A stretch of 9,244 nucleotides of DNA from Deltaproteobacteria bacterium UBA3076 (GTDB lineage: Bacteria; Desulfobacterota; Dissulfuribacteria; Dissulfuribacterales; UBA3076): the NCBI GenBank assembly GCA_002367355.1, contig DFBQ01000024.1, forward strand, positions 1-9,244, read 5' to 3'. Shown here piece by piece: positions 1-6,023 of this stretch; the first letter of the stretch is position 1, and each line of letters begins with the position of its first letter. The notes under the pieces are model-generated. The model made no database searches, had not been told where the DNA came from, and saw only the letters and a list, made by a program, of their open reading frames with translations. The translations under genes and the position numbers were made by a program.

Positions 1-473
1 TCTAATCTGCCTGTTCTGTCCTCTTCCAGACCTCCTGCCTGGCCCTCGGAAATGGCTTCTCTGGCCAGTTGATCAGCCAGTTCGTTTTCCTCGTGTCCGG
101 CATGACCCTTGGTCCATTCCCAGTGAACCTTGTGAAATTGACACAAAGAATCAAGTGCCTGCCATAGATCCTTGTTTTTAACAGGCCTCTTGGCGGCAGT
201 CTGCCACCCTCTGCGCTTCCATGCAGTTATCCACTCGGTTATACCCTGTTTTACGTATTTTGAGTCGGTGGTGATAATCACATCACAAGCCCTTTTAAGG
301 GCCTCAAGGGCCCGAATTGCTGCCAAGAGTTCCATCCGGTTGTTTGTGGTGTTTTTTGACCAGCCCTTGATGCTTTTTCTACGTTTGTCATATTGCAATA
401 TTGCCCCCCACCCACCAGGCCCGGGGTTTCCGGAGCAGGCACCATCAGTGAATATATGGACTATAATTGGCAT
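1..473 (-). CDS. rnhA: Ribonuclease HI, 3' end cut by window edge
   Basis: Ribonuclease HI cleaves the RNA strand of RNA-DNA hybrids (R-loops, Okazaki primers) in the cytoplasm with two metal ions. From the ATG at 473 the frame gives 157 residues before the window edge and no stop is reached; E. coli RNase HI is 155 residues, so only a short tail is missing. The numbering coincides with E. coli: D10 in [15 protein letters not shown]48 in [11 protein letters not shown]70 in TTDSKYV, H124 in TKGHAGH and D134 in NELAD, so the full DEDD catalytic set plus the flexible His is present. The basic handle region ([15 protein letters not shown]) is also there. An adjacent ATG lies at 476, but 473 sits 7 bases after a GGTGA ribosome site (485-481) and matches the family's usual N-terminus. 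It is the last visible gene of the minus-strand series, 150 bases after menG; whether it is co-transcribed is unknown. Confidence 0.95.
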   Translation of the reverse strand, partial: MPIIVHIFTDGACSGNPGPGGWGAILQYDKRRKSIKGWSKNTTNNRMELLAAIRALEALKRACDVIITTDSKYVKQGITEWITAWKRRGWQTAAKRPVKNKDLWQALDSLCQFHKVHWEWTKGHAGHEENELADQLAREAISEGQAGGLEEDRTGRL

Positions 474-590
474 CATTCATTCACCAGTTTACACTTTCTT
501 CAAAAAAACGCGCATTATCGAATTGAATGCCGATGTCGAAACTGGAAATTCGAAATTAGATAACGCATCTAAATCTTTGTATTTTCTCCA

Positions 591-618
591 ATTTCAAATT
601 TCAAATTTCAAATTTCAC
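591..618. repeat. Four-copy 7-base tandem tract with inverted partner
   Basis: Three perfect copies of ATTTCAA are followed by a fourth, ATTTCAC, in the menG-rnhA gap. A nearby segment, 545-557 (GAAATTCGAAATT), is the reverse complement of 590-602 with one mismatch, so the gap could fold into an AT-rich stem with a loop of about 32 bases. This is one of a series of short-period tracts found in most gaps of this window. No function can be assigned from sequence. Confidence 0.85.
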
Positions 619-626
619 TATTAAAG

Positions 627-1337
627 CTATTTTCGCCCTGTATATAGTGTAACAATACCCATTGTCAGAGATCTGTGCTTAACCTCCCGAAATCCCACAT
701 CTCTCATCATTGCGGCCAGGACCTCAGGTTCATAGAAGCCCTGAATAGAATCCGCCAGATAGCGATAGGCCTCTTTGTCGCCTGAGATGATGCCGGCCAT
801 AAAGGGGAGGAGTCTGTGAAGATAGAGTTTGTATATCGGAGAAAAAAGGCGGTTCTTCGGGCGCGAGAATTCGAGAATCGCAAGTTTCCCTTCTGTTTTC
901 AGCACCCTTAGCATCTCTTTGAGGCCCTGTTCCGGCCGGCTGAGATTTCTGACTCCAAAGGCTATTGTTATTCCTTGAAATTTCAGGTCATGGAGTGGCA
1001 AGTACTCTCCGTCACCGCATATGGGGACTATATATTTCGCCTTCTTGCTGCCATTTTCCCATTGAAGCGCCCCATGCCGGAGCATCTCATAACAGAAATC
1101 CACTGCCACCACCGGGCGCGCTATCTGCCTCACAATTTCAGCCGAAAGGGGCAGGGTTCCCGCACAGAGGTCCAGGATGGAGCCTTGTTTGAACTCATCA
1201 AACTCTCGCGTGGTTACCCATCTCCAGTAGTGGTCTATATAAAAACTAAGCAACTTGTTTAAGAGATCATATCTCCCGGAAACAGAAGCAAATTTGTCCC
1301 GGACAAAGCGCTTTTTCTCTTTTCCTGTTGGTATCAT
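627..1337 (-). CDS. menG: Demethylmenaquinone methyltransferase, UbiE/MenG family
   Basis: This SAM-dependent class I methyltransferase adds the ring methyl group that converts demethylmenaquinone to menaquinone, the last step of the pathway. Both UbiE family signatures are visible: the N-terminal one around residues 23-40 (YD-LN-LLS followed by DHYWRW) and the second at residues 144-158 (RVLKTEGKLAILEFS). The SAM-binding motif I region is SILDLCAGTLPLS (53-65), the acidic end of beta-2 is VVAVDF (76-81), and GDGEYLPL (108-115) is the motif II/III region. Its 236 residues fit the family (about 230-250). Motif I has LP where most members have a GD or LD pair after GT, which is mildly unusual. 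The start lies 3 bases after the mqnA stop and has no clear Shine-Dalgarno site, suggesting translational coupling. The mqn neighbours argue for menaquinone rather than ubiquinone, hence menG rather than ubiE. Confidence 0.92.
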   Translation of the reverse strand: MIPTGKEKKRFVRDKFASVSGRYDLLNKLLSFYIDHYWRWVTTREFDEFKQGSILDLCAGTLPLSAEIVRQIARPVVAVDFCYEMLRHGALQWENGSKKAKYIVPICGDGEYLPLHDLKFQGITIAFGVRNLSRPEQGLKEMLRVLKTEGKLAILEFSRPKNRLFSPIYKLYLHRLLPFMAGIISGDKEAYRYLADSIQGFYEPEVLAAMMRDVGFREVKHRSLTMGIVTLYTGRK

Positions 1338-1340
1338 TAC

Positions 1341-2207
1341 TTAATGGAAGTTGCTGACAGGCAACATTTTCAACTCCAAGATCCTGGGAAAATCACCGCG
1401 ATCATATAGCAATCTGAAGAAATGGAGCAGCCCTTGTTGCTTTTTTTCTGAGAGGTCGAGTTCTATGCCCTTAAGGTATTCCATACAGTCTGATGAGGTC
1501 ATCGGTATCTTGTGGGCAACCAGATTACTTATACGTTCGAGGTCCATCAAGCCCTTGTGATAGCATTCGCTAAGGCGCTTATGGAGGAGACGAATTTTTT
1601 CCGGCCATGCAACCCGGCTTTCTTCCCTGATGGCCCATACGGCGAATACAAAAGGCAGGCCTGTATGGTCCAGCCAGATTTTGGCCAGATCCGACCGGAA
1701 CAGATTATCACGGATAGAGCGCAGCCTCAGGGCCTCGTCCCCTATGGCGAGGTAGGCCTGGGCCACGGGATTTGCCGACAGTTCCTTAAAATTTCCTGTA
1801 CTGAATATGGGTCTCATTCCTAAAAAGTCTTCAAGTATTATATGCAAAAGGTTGACGGATGTTGCGGATTGAGGAGTCAACAGCACAAGTTTTTCATTGA
1901 GTTCTTCAATTGGGACCTTGCTGAGGAGGATTACGCTCCCCACAGGGCCGGTAGCACTTATACTCAGGTCCGGCAATATGTAGTATCTGTCTGCATTGAG
2001 GCCGTATGCATAGGAGGAGACATTACCCACATCCAGTTTTCCCTGGGCCAAATGGCGGTTCAAAAGCGTGGGGGCTCCCTCTTCCACCTCCCATCCATTG
2101 AGAGGACCCATTTCCTGCCAGGGGACATAGATCGGCGCAGTGTTAATAAAGTTCACAATGCCCAGTTTGGCATACCGGATATTGCCGGCCTCCAGCCCCA
2201 TTTTCAT
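1341..2207 (-). CDS. mqnA: Chorismate dehydratase MqnA
   Basis: MqnA catalyses the first step of the futalosine route, removing water from chorismate to give 3-[(1-carboxyvinyl)oxy]benzoate. The fold is periplasmic-binding-protein-like but the enzyme is cytoplasmic; no signal peptide is seen. Family hallmarks, numbered from the ATG at 2207, are LGIVNFINTAPIY near residues 15-27 (usual form: SYLNTKPL), a DVGNVSSYAY segment, GPVGSVILLSK, the TPQSATSVNLL loop, GDEAL, and the strongly diagnostic WLDHTGLPFVFAVWA. The 288-residue length is typical. The frame stays open up to a TTG at 2243 that overlaps the mqnX stop, but those 12 extra residues come mostly from a repeat tract. I prefer 2207, which lies 11 bases after a GAAGAGG site (2225-2219); a second ATG at 2201 is also possible. 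The gene sits between mqnX and menG in a tight series. Confidence 0.92.
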   Translation of the reverse strand: MKMGLEAGNIRYAKLGIVNFINTAPIYVPWQEMGPLNGWEVEEGAPTLLNRHLAQGKLDVGNVSSYAYGLNADRYYILPDLSISATGPVGSVILLSKVPIEELNEKLVLLTPQSATSVNLLHIILEDFLGMRPIFSTGNFKELSANPVAQAYLAIGDEALRLRSIRDNLFRSDLAKIWLDHTGLPFVFAVWAIREESRVAWPEKIRLLHKRLSECYHKGLMDLERISNLVAHKIPMTSSDCMEYLKGIELDLSEKKQQGLLHFFRLLYDRGDFPRILELKMLPVSNFH

Positions 2208-2225
2208 TCCGGATTTTACCTCTTC

Positions 2226-2261
2226 AATCACCAAATCACCCAATCACCAAATCACCCAATT
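2226..2261. repeat. Four-copy 8-base tandem tract at mqnX-mqnA junction
   Basis: On the plus strand the units alternate AATCACCA and AATCACCC, twice each, then AATT. The tract supplies the last codons and stop of mqnX (ending LGDLVIG, stop at 2236) and the DNA just upstream of the mqnA ribosome site. Its sequence is the reverse complement of the tract at 3482-3516 on the other side of mqnX: 2228-2259 matches 30 of 32 positions. Confidence 0.9.
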
Positions 2262-3531
2262 CCTTATATCCTTCATGGACCAGGAACTCTAGGACATCTT
2301 TATTACCAATGGGACCGGACTCTACTGCCAAAAATATTGCGGCTTTGCCCCTGGCCAGACTTCCCAATTCTTCAGAGATACCAAGGGCCCTTGCTCCACC
2401 ATAAGTGCCCGCCCTGAAAATGGCTTCTGGAGGAAGACCTGGGGCCAGCTTTGAAAGGCTTGCCATTTCGGCGAAAATGGAAAGCCGGTCGTTGCTTGCA
2501 AGGCTGTCAGTGCCAAGGGCCAAAGGTATGCCTGAGGCATGAAGCTCTTCCACAGAAGCCACACCCACTCCAAGGAATACATTGCTCCTGGGACACAGAC
2601 AAACGCCGGCCCCTGTTTTTGCCAGGATTGAGATGTCATCCCGGTCCACATGGACACAATGGACACAGACCGTATGCCTATCAAGCAGCCCCAAGGTTTC
2701 AAGATATCTCACAGGAGATGCTTTAGGGAGATCATAATTCAAGGGCCAGTGTCCTTTTTCTTTTAAGAGTTCTCTTAGGGGACCCTGCCCGCCTTGCAGG
2801 AACTCTATCTCTTCTTCTGATTCGGCCACGTGAATGGGAAACGGCATGCCATGGCTCTGATCCCATGCCTTGATGGCTTTAAGGACCGGCGGCGCCACAG
2901 AATACGGGGCATGAGCGGAAAAGGCATAGTGAAAAGAAGGCCCCGGGATGTCCGTGGGTTCATTAACTTTTCCGTTTACAAAAGGAGCGCTGAGAGGAAT
3001 TTCTTCCTCCGCTCCATTCAGTATCGGGCATACCAGTTCTTGAAAGAAGACGCCACTGAAAGGCCATGTGCCATCTTTTCTGGAAGAAAAAAGCGGTATA
3101 ACATCCAGATTTCCCACGTCTCCAACAGCAATTATCCCGTTTTCTTGCATCTCCTGTATCGCCTGACATATGGCCGGTTCCCATTCTTCAGGCCTGATCA
3201 AGTCGCGGGCCTCAATCAGCGCTCTCACCCAGTCAACAAAGGCGCCGCTTGGAGAAAGGCGCCGCTTGAGGGGAGAGAGCTCAAGGTGAGAGTGGGTGTT
3301 TATCAGGGCAGGACAAAGTATGGAGTCTCCATGGTCTTTTATCTCTGCCGGATAGCTTGCGCGGAGTTCCGATGCCGGTCCCACCCCTACTATTTTTCCT
3401 TCAAAGGTCGCTATTGCCCCATTTTCTAATGGAGGCATTGAGACAGGAACCACCCATCTGGCTATGTGAAGACGGAAAGAATTTGGTGATTTGGTGATTT
3501 GGTGATTTGGTGATTTATAGTAAACGTTCAC
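2236..3531 (-). CDS. mqnX: Amidohydrolase, probable aminofutalosine deaminase MqnX
   Basis: This is a metal-dependent amidohydrolase of the cog0402 (cytosine/adenosine deaminase, SsnA-like) group. The expected role, inferred from its place between mqnC and mqnA, is deamination of 6-amino-6-deoxyfutalosine to futalosine. Metal-site residues are visible: HxH in LINTHSHLELS (H80, H82), the beta-5 His in IHVAESEEE (H234, with E237), the beta-6 His in VCVHCVHVDRDD (H291/H294), and the beta-8 Asp in LGTDSLASND (D342). The 431-residue length fits. The start is problematic. The only upstream start is GTG at 3531, with no Shine-Dalgarno site, and translation from there reads through the 8-base repeat tract (residues about 7-17, KSPNHQITKSPNS) before the normal family N-terminus (ARWVVPVSMPPLENG). 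Later starts (GTG 3453, ATG 3438) would delete the first beta strand. Another deaminase substrate is possible, since specificity cannot be read from sequence. Confidence 0.78.
   Translation of the reverse strand: MNVYYKSPNHQITKSPNSFRLHIARWVVPVSMPPLENGAIATFEGKIVGVGPASELRASYPAEIKDHGDSILCPALINTHSHLELSPLKRRLSPSGAFVDWVRALIEARDLIRPEEWEPAICQAIQEMQENGIIAVGDVGNLDVIPLFSSRKDGTWPFSGVFFQELVCPILNGAEEEIPLSAPFVNGKVNEPTDIPGPSFHYAFSAHAPYSVAPPVLKAIKAWDQSHGMPFPIHVAESEEEIEFLQGGQGPLRELLKEKGHWPLNYDLPKASPVRYLETLGLLDRHTVCVHCVHVDRDDISILAKTGAGVCLCPRSNVFLGVGVASVEELHASGIPLALGTDSLASNDRLSIFAEMASLSKLAPGLPPEAIFRAGTYGGARALGISEELGSLARGKAAIFLAVESGPIGNKDVLEFLVHEGYKELGDLVIG
3482..3516. repeat. Four perfect copies of an 8-base unit inside mqnX 5' end
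   Basis: TTTGGTGA is repeated four times without change (3482-3513), followed by TTT. It lies within the reading frame of mqnX if the GTG at 3531 is used, encoding the odd N-terminal run SPNHQITKSPN on the minus strand. It is inverted relative to the tract at 2226-2261. The 8-base unit is not a multiple of three, so a change in copy number would shift the frame of any protein begun upstream. Confidence 0.92.
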
Positions 3532-3539
3532 AGGTTACA

Positions 3540-3545
3540 TTTATA
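3540..3545 (-). promoter_or_regulatory. Candidate -10 element for mqnX
   Basis: On the minus strand TATAAA ends about 8 bases before the GTG at 3531, directly after an 8-base palindrome (CCGTACGG, 3546-3553). This would put the transcript start within a few bases of the start codon, giving an almost leaderless message. I see no good -35 box at the usual spacing, so the call is weak. It would give the mqnX-mqnA-menG part its own promoter downstream of the 200-base gap. Confidence 0.25.
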
Positions 3546-3568
3546 CCGTACGGATTGTTTTGAAAGAT

Positions 3569-3671
3569 GAACGGCCAACATCGAATGAAAAACAAATATC
3601 CAATACCGAACATTCAACGGCTATTTCTGTTTCTTCATCTTTCCCCATTCAAAATTCGATGTTGGACGTTC
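3569..3671. repeat. 18-base inverted repeat in mqnC-mqnX gap
   Basis: 3569-3586 and 3654-3671 are reverse complements at 17 of 18 positions, with a perfect 12-base core (CCAACATCGAAT, 3575-3586). A further 9-base pair, AAGATGAAC (3564-3572) with GTTCATCTT (3689-3697), shows that the right side looks like the left arm's complement with extra 7-base units inserted. The structure lies in untranslated DNA just downstream of mqnC on the minus strand. It could fold in the transcript, but there is no U-run to make it a standard terminator. Confidence 0.8.
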
Positions 3672-3696
3672 GATGTTCGATGTTCGATGTTCATCT
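3655..3696. repeat. Six-unit 7-base tandem tract (TTCGATG)
   Basis: Units in order are TTCGATG, TTGGACG, three perfect TTCGATG, then TTCATCT. The tract occupies the gap between mqnC and mqnX and overlaps the right arm of the inverted repeat at 3569-3671. The degenerate second and last units are the ones matched in the left arm of that inverted repeat, while the perfect copies lie between them, as expected if the middle copies arose later by local duplication. Confidence 0.88.
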
Positions 3697-3731
3697 TTTT
3701 CTTGCTCCCTGCCCCTTGCCCCTTTGAACTT

Positions 3732-4790
3732 CTAATCACCAACTAAAGTATAGTCCATCAGGCGCTGACGCGGTTCAAAGCCGGCACCGGTTACAATTCT
3801 ACGTATTTCTGCTTCCGAGAGTCGATGGCTCACCCCGGCTGCTGCGACCACGTTTTCCTCAATCATTGTGCTGCCAAAGTCATTTGCCCCGAAAAACATG
3901 GCAATCTGGGCCACTTTTGGACCTTGTGTGACCCATGAGGCCTGAAGGTTCGGGAAGTTGTCAAGGACAATCCTGGCGATGGAAAGCAGTCTCAAATATT
4001 CCTGTCCGGTAGATGGCCTGACGTCAAGAGCGGTATTTCTATGTTGAAAGGGCCAGGCAATAAAGGCTGTGAATCCGCCGGTGCGGTCTTGAAGGTCTCT
4101 CAGGCGCAAAAGGTGTTCAATTCTTTCCCCCGGTCGCTCCACGTGGCCGTACATCATGGTGGCAGTGGTCTTAAGCCCTAATCCGTGGGCAGTCTCCATT
4201 ACATTCAACCACTCATCTGTTGTGGCCTTCCTTGGGGAGATCTGCATTCTTACCCTGTCTGTCAGGATTTCCGCTCCGCCACCCGGGATGGAATCGAGTC
4301 CGGCCTTGATAAGCCTGACCAAGACCTCTTTTACAGACAGACCTGATATTTTGGAAAAGTGAACGATCTCAGGAGGAGAAAAGGCATGGCAATGGATTGC
4401 AAAACCGTCTTTTATAAAAGAAAGCATTTCCTCATAGAAGGTAAGGGGGAGATCAGGATGGAGCCCGCCTTGCAGCAGGATCTGTGTACCCCCGAGTGAT
4501 TTTGTCTCCTCCAACTTCTCGGCCAGTTCTTTCCTGGAGAGTACATAGCCTGAAAGGTCACCCGGTGCGCAGTAATAAGCGCAGAACTTGCAACCGGAGA
4601 TGCATATATTGGTATAGTTAATGTTTCGGTCTATGACATATGTGACAATGGGTTCTGGATGCAGCCTTTGCCTTACTTCGTCAGCAAGCTGGCCCAGCAT
4701 ATTCAGGTCTGCCTCTTGATAAAGCAAGAGGGCATCATCTCCTGAAAGGCGCTTGCCGGCCCGGACCTTTGATATTATCGGAGCAATCAT
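3732..4790 (-). CDS. mqnC: Dehypoxanthine futalosine cyclase MqnC (radical SAM)
   Basis: MqnC is a radical SAM enzyme that cyclises dehypoxanthine futalosine to cyclic dehypoxanthine futalosine in menaquinone synthesis. The CX3CX2C cluster motif is NICISGCKFC, with C63, C67 and C70 binding the SAM-linked [4Fe-4S] cluster. MqnC-type hallmarks include VIDRNINYTN before the motif, GGTQILLQGGLHPDL, CHAFSPPEI, AGLDSIPGGGAEIL, RVRMQISPRKATTDEWL, GLKTTATMMYGHVE and TGGFTAFIAWPFQ. These separate it from its paralogue MqnE next door (HIVGGLHP, NATMLYGHIE, PLAFHP). Its 352 residues are a normal length. The ATG at 4790 is 14 bases after the mqnE stop; no Shine-Dalgarno site is visible, so coupling with mqnE is likely. 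After its stop comes a 200-base repeat-rich gap before mqnX. Confidence 0.95.
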   Translation of the reverse strand: MIAPIISKVRAGKRLSGDDALLLYQEADLNMLGQLADEVRQRLHPEPIVTYVIDRNINYTNICISGCKFCAYYCAPGDLSGYVLSRKELAEKLEETKSLGGTQILLQGGLHPDLPLTFYEEMLSFIKDGFAIHCHAFSPPEIVHFSKISGLSVKEVLVRLIKAGLDSIPGGGAEILTDRVRMQISPRKATTDEWLNVMETAHGLGLKTTATMMYGHVERPGERIEHLLRLRDLQDRTGGFTAFIAWPFQHRNTALDVRPSTGQEYLRLLSIARIVLDNFPNLQASWVTQGPKVAQIAMFFGANDFGSTMIEENVVAAAGVSHRLSEAEIRRIVTGAGFEPRQRLMDYTLVGD

Positions 4791-4804
4791 GGTGAAAGGT
4801 GAGC

Positions 4805-5890
4805 TCAGACCGGCTCGTAGAGAGTGTCACGCTCTACCGGGTTTCTCCCTGCCTGTCGGATAAGATGTTCGATCTCACTGCGGGTCATGGCCTGGGAGGT
4901 GTCTGCCCCTGCCATGTGCGTAATCTTTTCTTCCAGGACAGTCCCGTCCAGATCGTCTGCACCAAAGGAAAGGGCGATCTGCGCAACCTTTGGCCCAAGC
5001 ATCACCCAGTAGGCCTTGATATGTGAAAAGTTGTCGAGCAGGAGTCGTGATACGGCAATACTCTTAAGATCATCCACCCCGCCTGTGGATGACAGGTATT
5101 CCAGCTTTGTATTCTTGGGGTGAAAAGCAAGAGGGATGTAGCACAGAAATCCGCCTGTCTCGTCCTGGGCCTCTCTTAGGGCCAGCAGATGCTCTATCCG
5201 TTCAGATATTGTCTCAATGTGTCCATAGAGCATGGTGGCATTGGTCCTGAGACCTGCTCTATGAGCGGTTTTGGCAACTTCAAGCCAGTCCTTCCCAGGG
5301 AGCTTACCAGGGCAGAGCTTTTCCCGTATTCTGGTGCTGAAGACCTCTGCTCCACCTCCGGGAATGGACCCCAAGCCGGCTTGCATAAGATCTTCCAGCG
5401 TCTCGGCAATTGACCGACCTGAAATGGCTGCCAGGTGTGCTATCTCTACACAGGTAAAGGCCTGGATATGGATCTCAGGTCTTTCGGCCTTTATGGCCTT
5501 CAGCATGTCAATATAATACCCGTAAGGGAGATCCGGATGCAGGCCTCCGACAATGTGTACCTCTGTGATGGGTTCGGCATGCCTCTCCCTTATTTTGGAG
5601 ACTATCTCTTCTATGGACATTTCGTAGGCCTCCGGGTGGGTCTTTTCCTTTCCAAAGGCACAGAATTTACACAGATTTATGCAGATATTAGAATAGTTTA
5701 TGTGCTGATTATAGATATAATAGGCCCGGTTTCCGTTAAGTCTTTCTCTTACCAGATTGGCCAGATAACCAAGGGCCGGCAGATGAGTAGTGGAGAAGAG
5801 CAGTTCTCCATCCTCAGCGCTTAAGCGAGTGTCGGACAGGACCTTTTCGTATATTTCAAAGAATCCTGCTTCTTTAAGGACTTTTTCCAT
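4805..5890 (-). CDS. mqnE: Aminofutalosine synthase MqnE (radical SAM)
   Basis: MqnE is a radical SAM enzyme that adds the adenosyl radical from SAM to the MqnA product, releasing 6-amino-6-deoxyfutalosine. The CX3CX2C motif is NICINLCKFC, with C70, C74 and C77, preceded by NQHINYSN and followed by AFGKEK. MqnE-type segments are AYEMSIEEI, EVHIVGGLHPDLPYGYY, IHIQAFTCVEIAH, AGLGSIPGGGAEVF, GLRTNATMLYGHIET, ETGGFLCYIPLAFHPKNT and the C-terminal WVMLGPKVAQIALSFGADDLDGT. The 361-residue length is typical. The ATG at 5890 follows a modest AAAGGT about 11 bases upstream. It is the first mqn gene of the series and lies downstream of a likely terminator and a tandem tract, so a promoter somewhere in 5891-5994 is expected, but I cannot point to a convincing one. 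Confidence 0.95.
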   Translation of the reverse strand: MEKVLKEAGFFEIYEKVLSDTRLSAEDGELLFSTTHLPALGYLANLVRERLNGNRAYYIYNQHINYSNICINLCKFCAFGKEKTHPEAYEMSIEEIVSKIRERHAEPITEVHIVGGLHPDLPYGYYIDMLKAIKAERPEIHIQAFTCVEIAHLAAISGRSIAETLEDLMQAGLGSIPGGGAEVFSTRIREKLCPGKLPGKDWLEVAKTAHRAGLRTNATMLYGHIETISERIEHLLALREAQDETGGFLCYIPLAFHPKNTKLEYLSSTGGVDDLKSIAVSRLLLDNFSHIKAYWVMLGPKVAQIALSFGADDLDGTVLEEKITHMAGADTSQAMTRSEIEHLIRQAGRNPVERDTLYEPV

Positions 5891-5963
5891 AGTTTGAAGT
5901 TACCTTTACTCGGTTTAATCAAGAGGGAAGGAAGGTGCTGTAGACGGTTATTTCCTTTTTTAA

Positions 5964-5994
5964 ATTCAAAATTCAGTATTCAGCATTCAAAATT
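5964..5994. repeat. Four-unit 7-base tandem tract (ATTCAnn)
   Basis: Units are ATTCAAA, ATTCAGT, ATTCAGC, ATTCAAA, then ATT. The tract lies between slyD and mqnE and directly abuts the hairpin at 5995-6023. Unlike the other tracts, no inverted partner was found in the same gap. Confidence 0.85.
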
Positions 5995-6023
5995 GTGTCT
6001 GAACTGCCTTTTCGTTCAGACAC
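5995..6023 (-). terminator. Hairpin at end of SlyD-like gene, possible terminator
   Basis: A perfect 10-base stem (GTGTCTGAAC pairing with GTTCAGACAC) encloses a 9-base loop. Read on the minus strand it touches the stop codon of the SlyD-like gene and is followed by AATTTTG, which is only a short T-run. This fits an intrinsic terminator or 3'-end stabiliser separating slyD from the mqn genes. The weak U-tract leaves termination efficiency open. The T-rich loop read on the plus strand does not serve any gene there. Confidence 0.6.

Noticed and set aside
172..624. Plus-strand open frame of 150 codons
   Set aside because: It lies opposite rnhA and its gap; the minus strand carries all RNase HI catalytic residues, and the plus translation ends in repeat-derived residues.
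1842..2417. Plus-strand open frame of 191 codons
   Set aside because: It is antisense to mqnA and mqnX, with no recognisable family; both minus-strand genes have clear motifs.
2830..3429. Plus-strand open frame of 199 codons
   Set aside because: It is antisense to mqnX and unlike any protein I know; a shadow of the minus-strand gene.
3546..3553. CCGTACGG palindrome as an operator
   Set aside because: An 8-base palindrome is common by chance and no second copy was seen; noted only beside the weak -10 candidate.
3482..3696. CRISPR array
   Set aside because: The repeats are 7-8 bases and contiguous, with no unique spacers of 25-45 bases and no cas genes.
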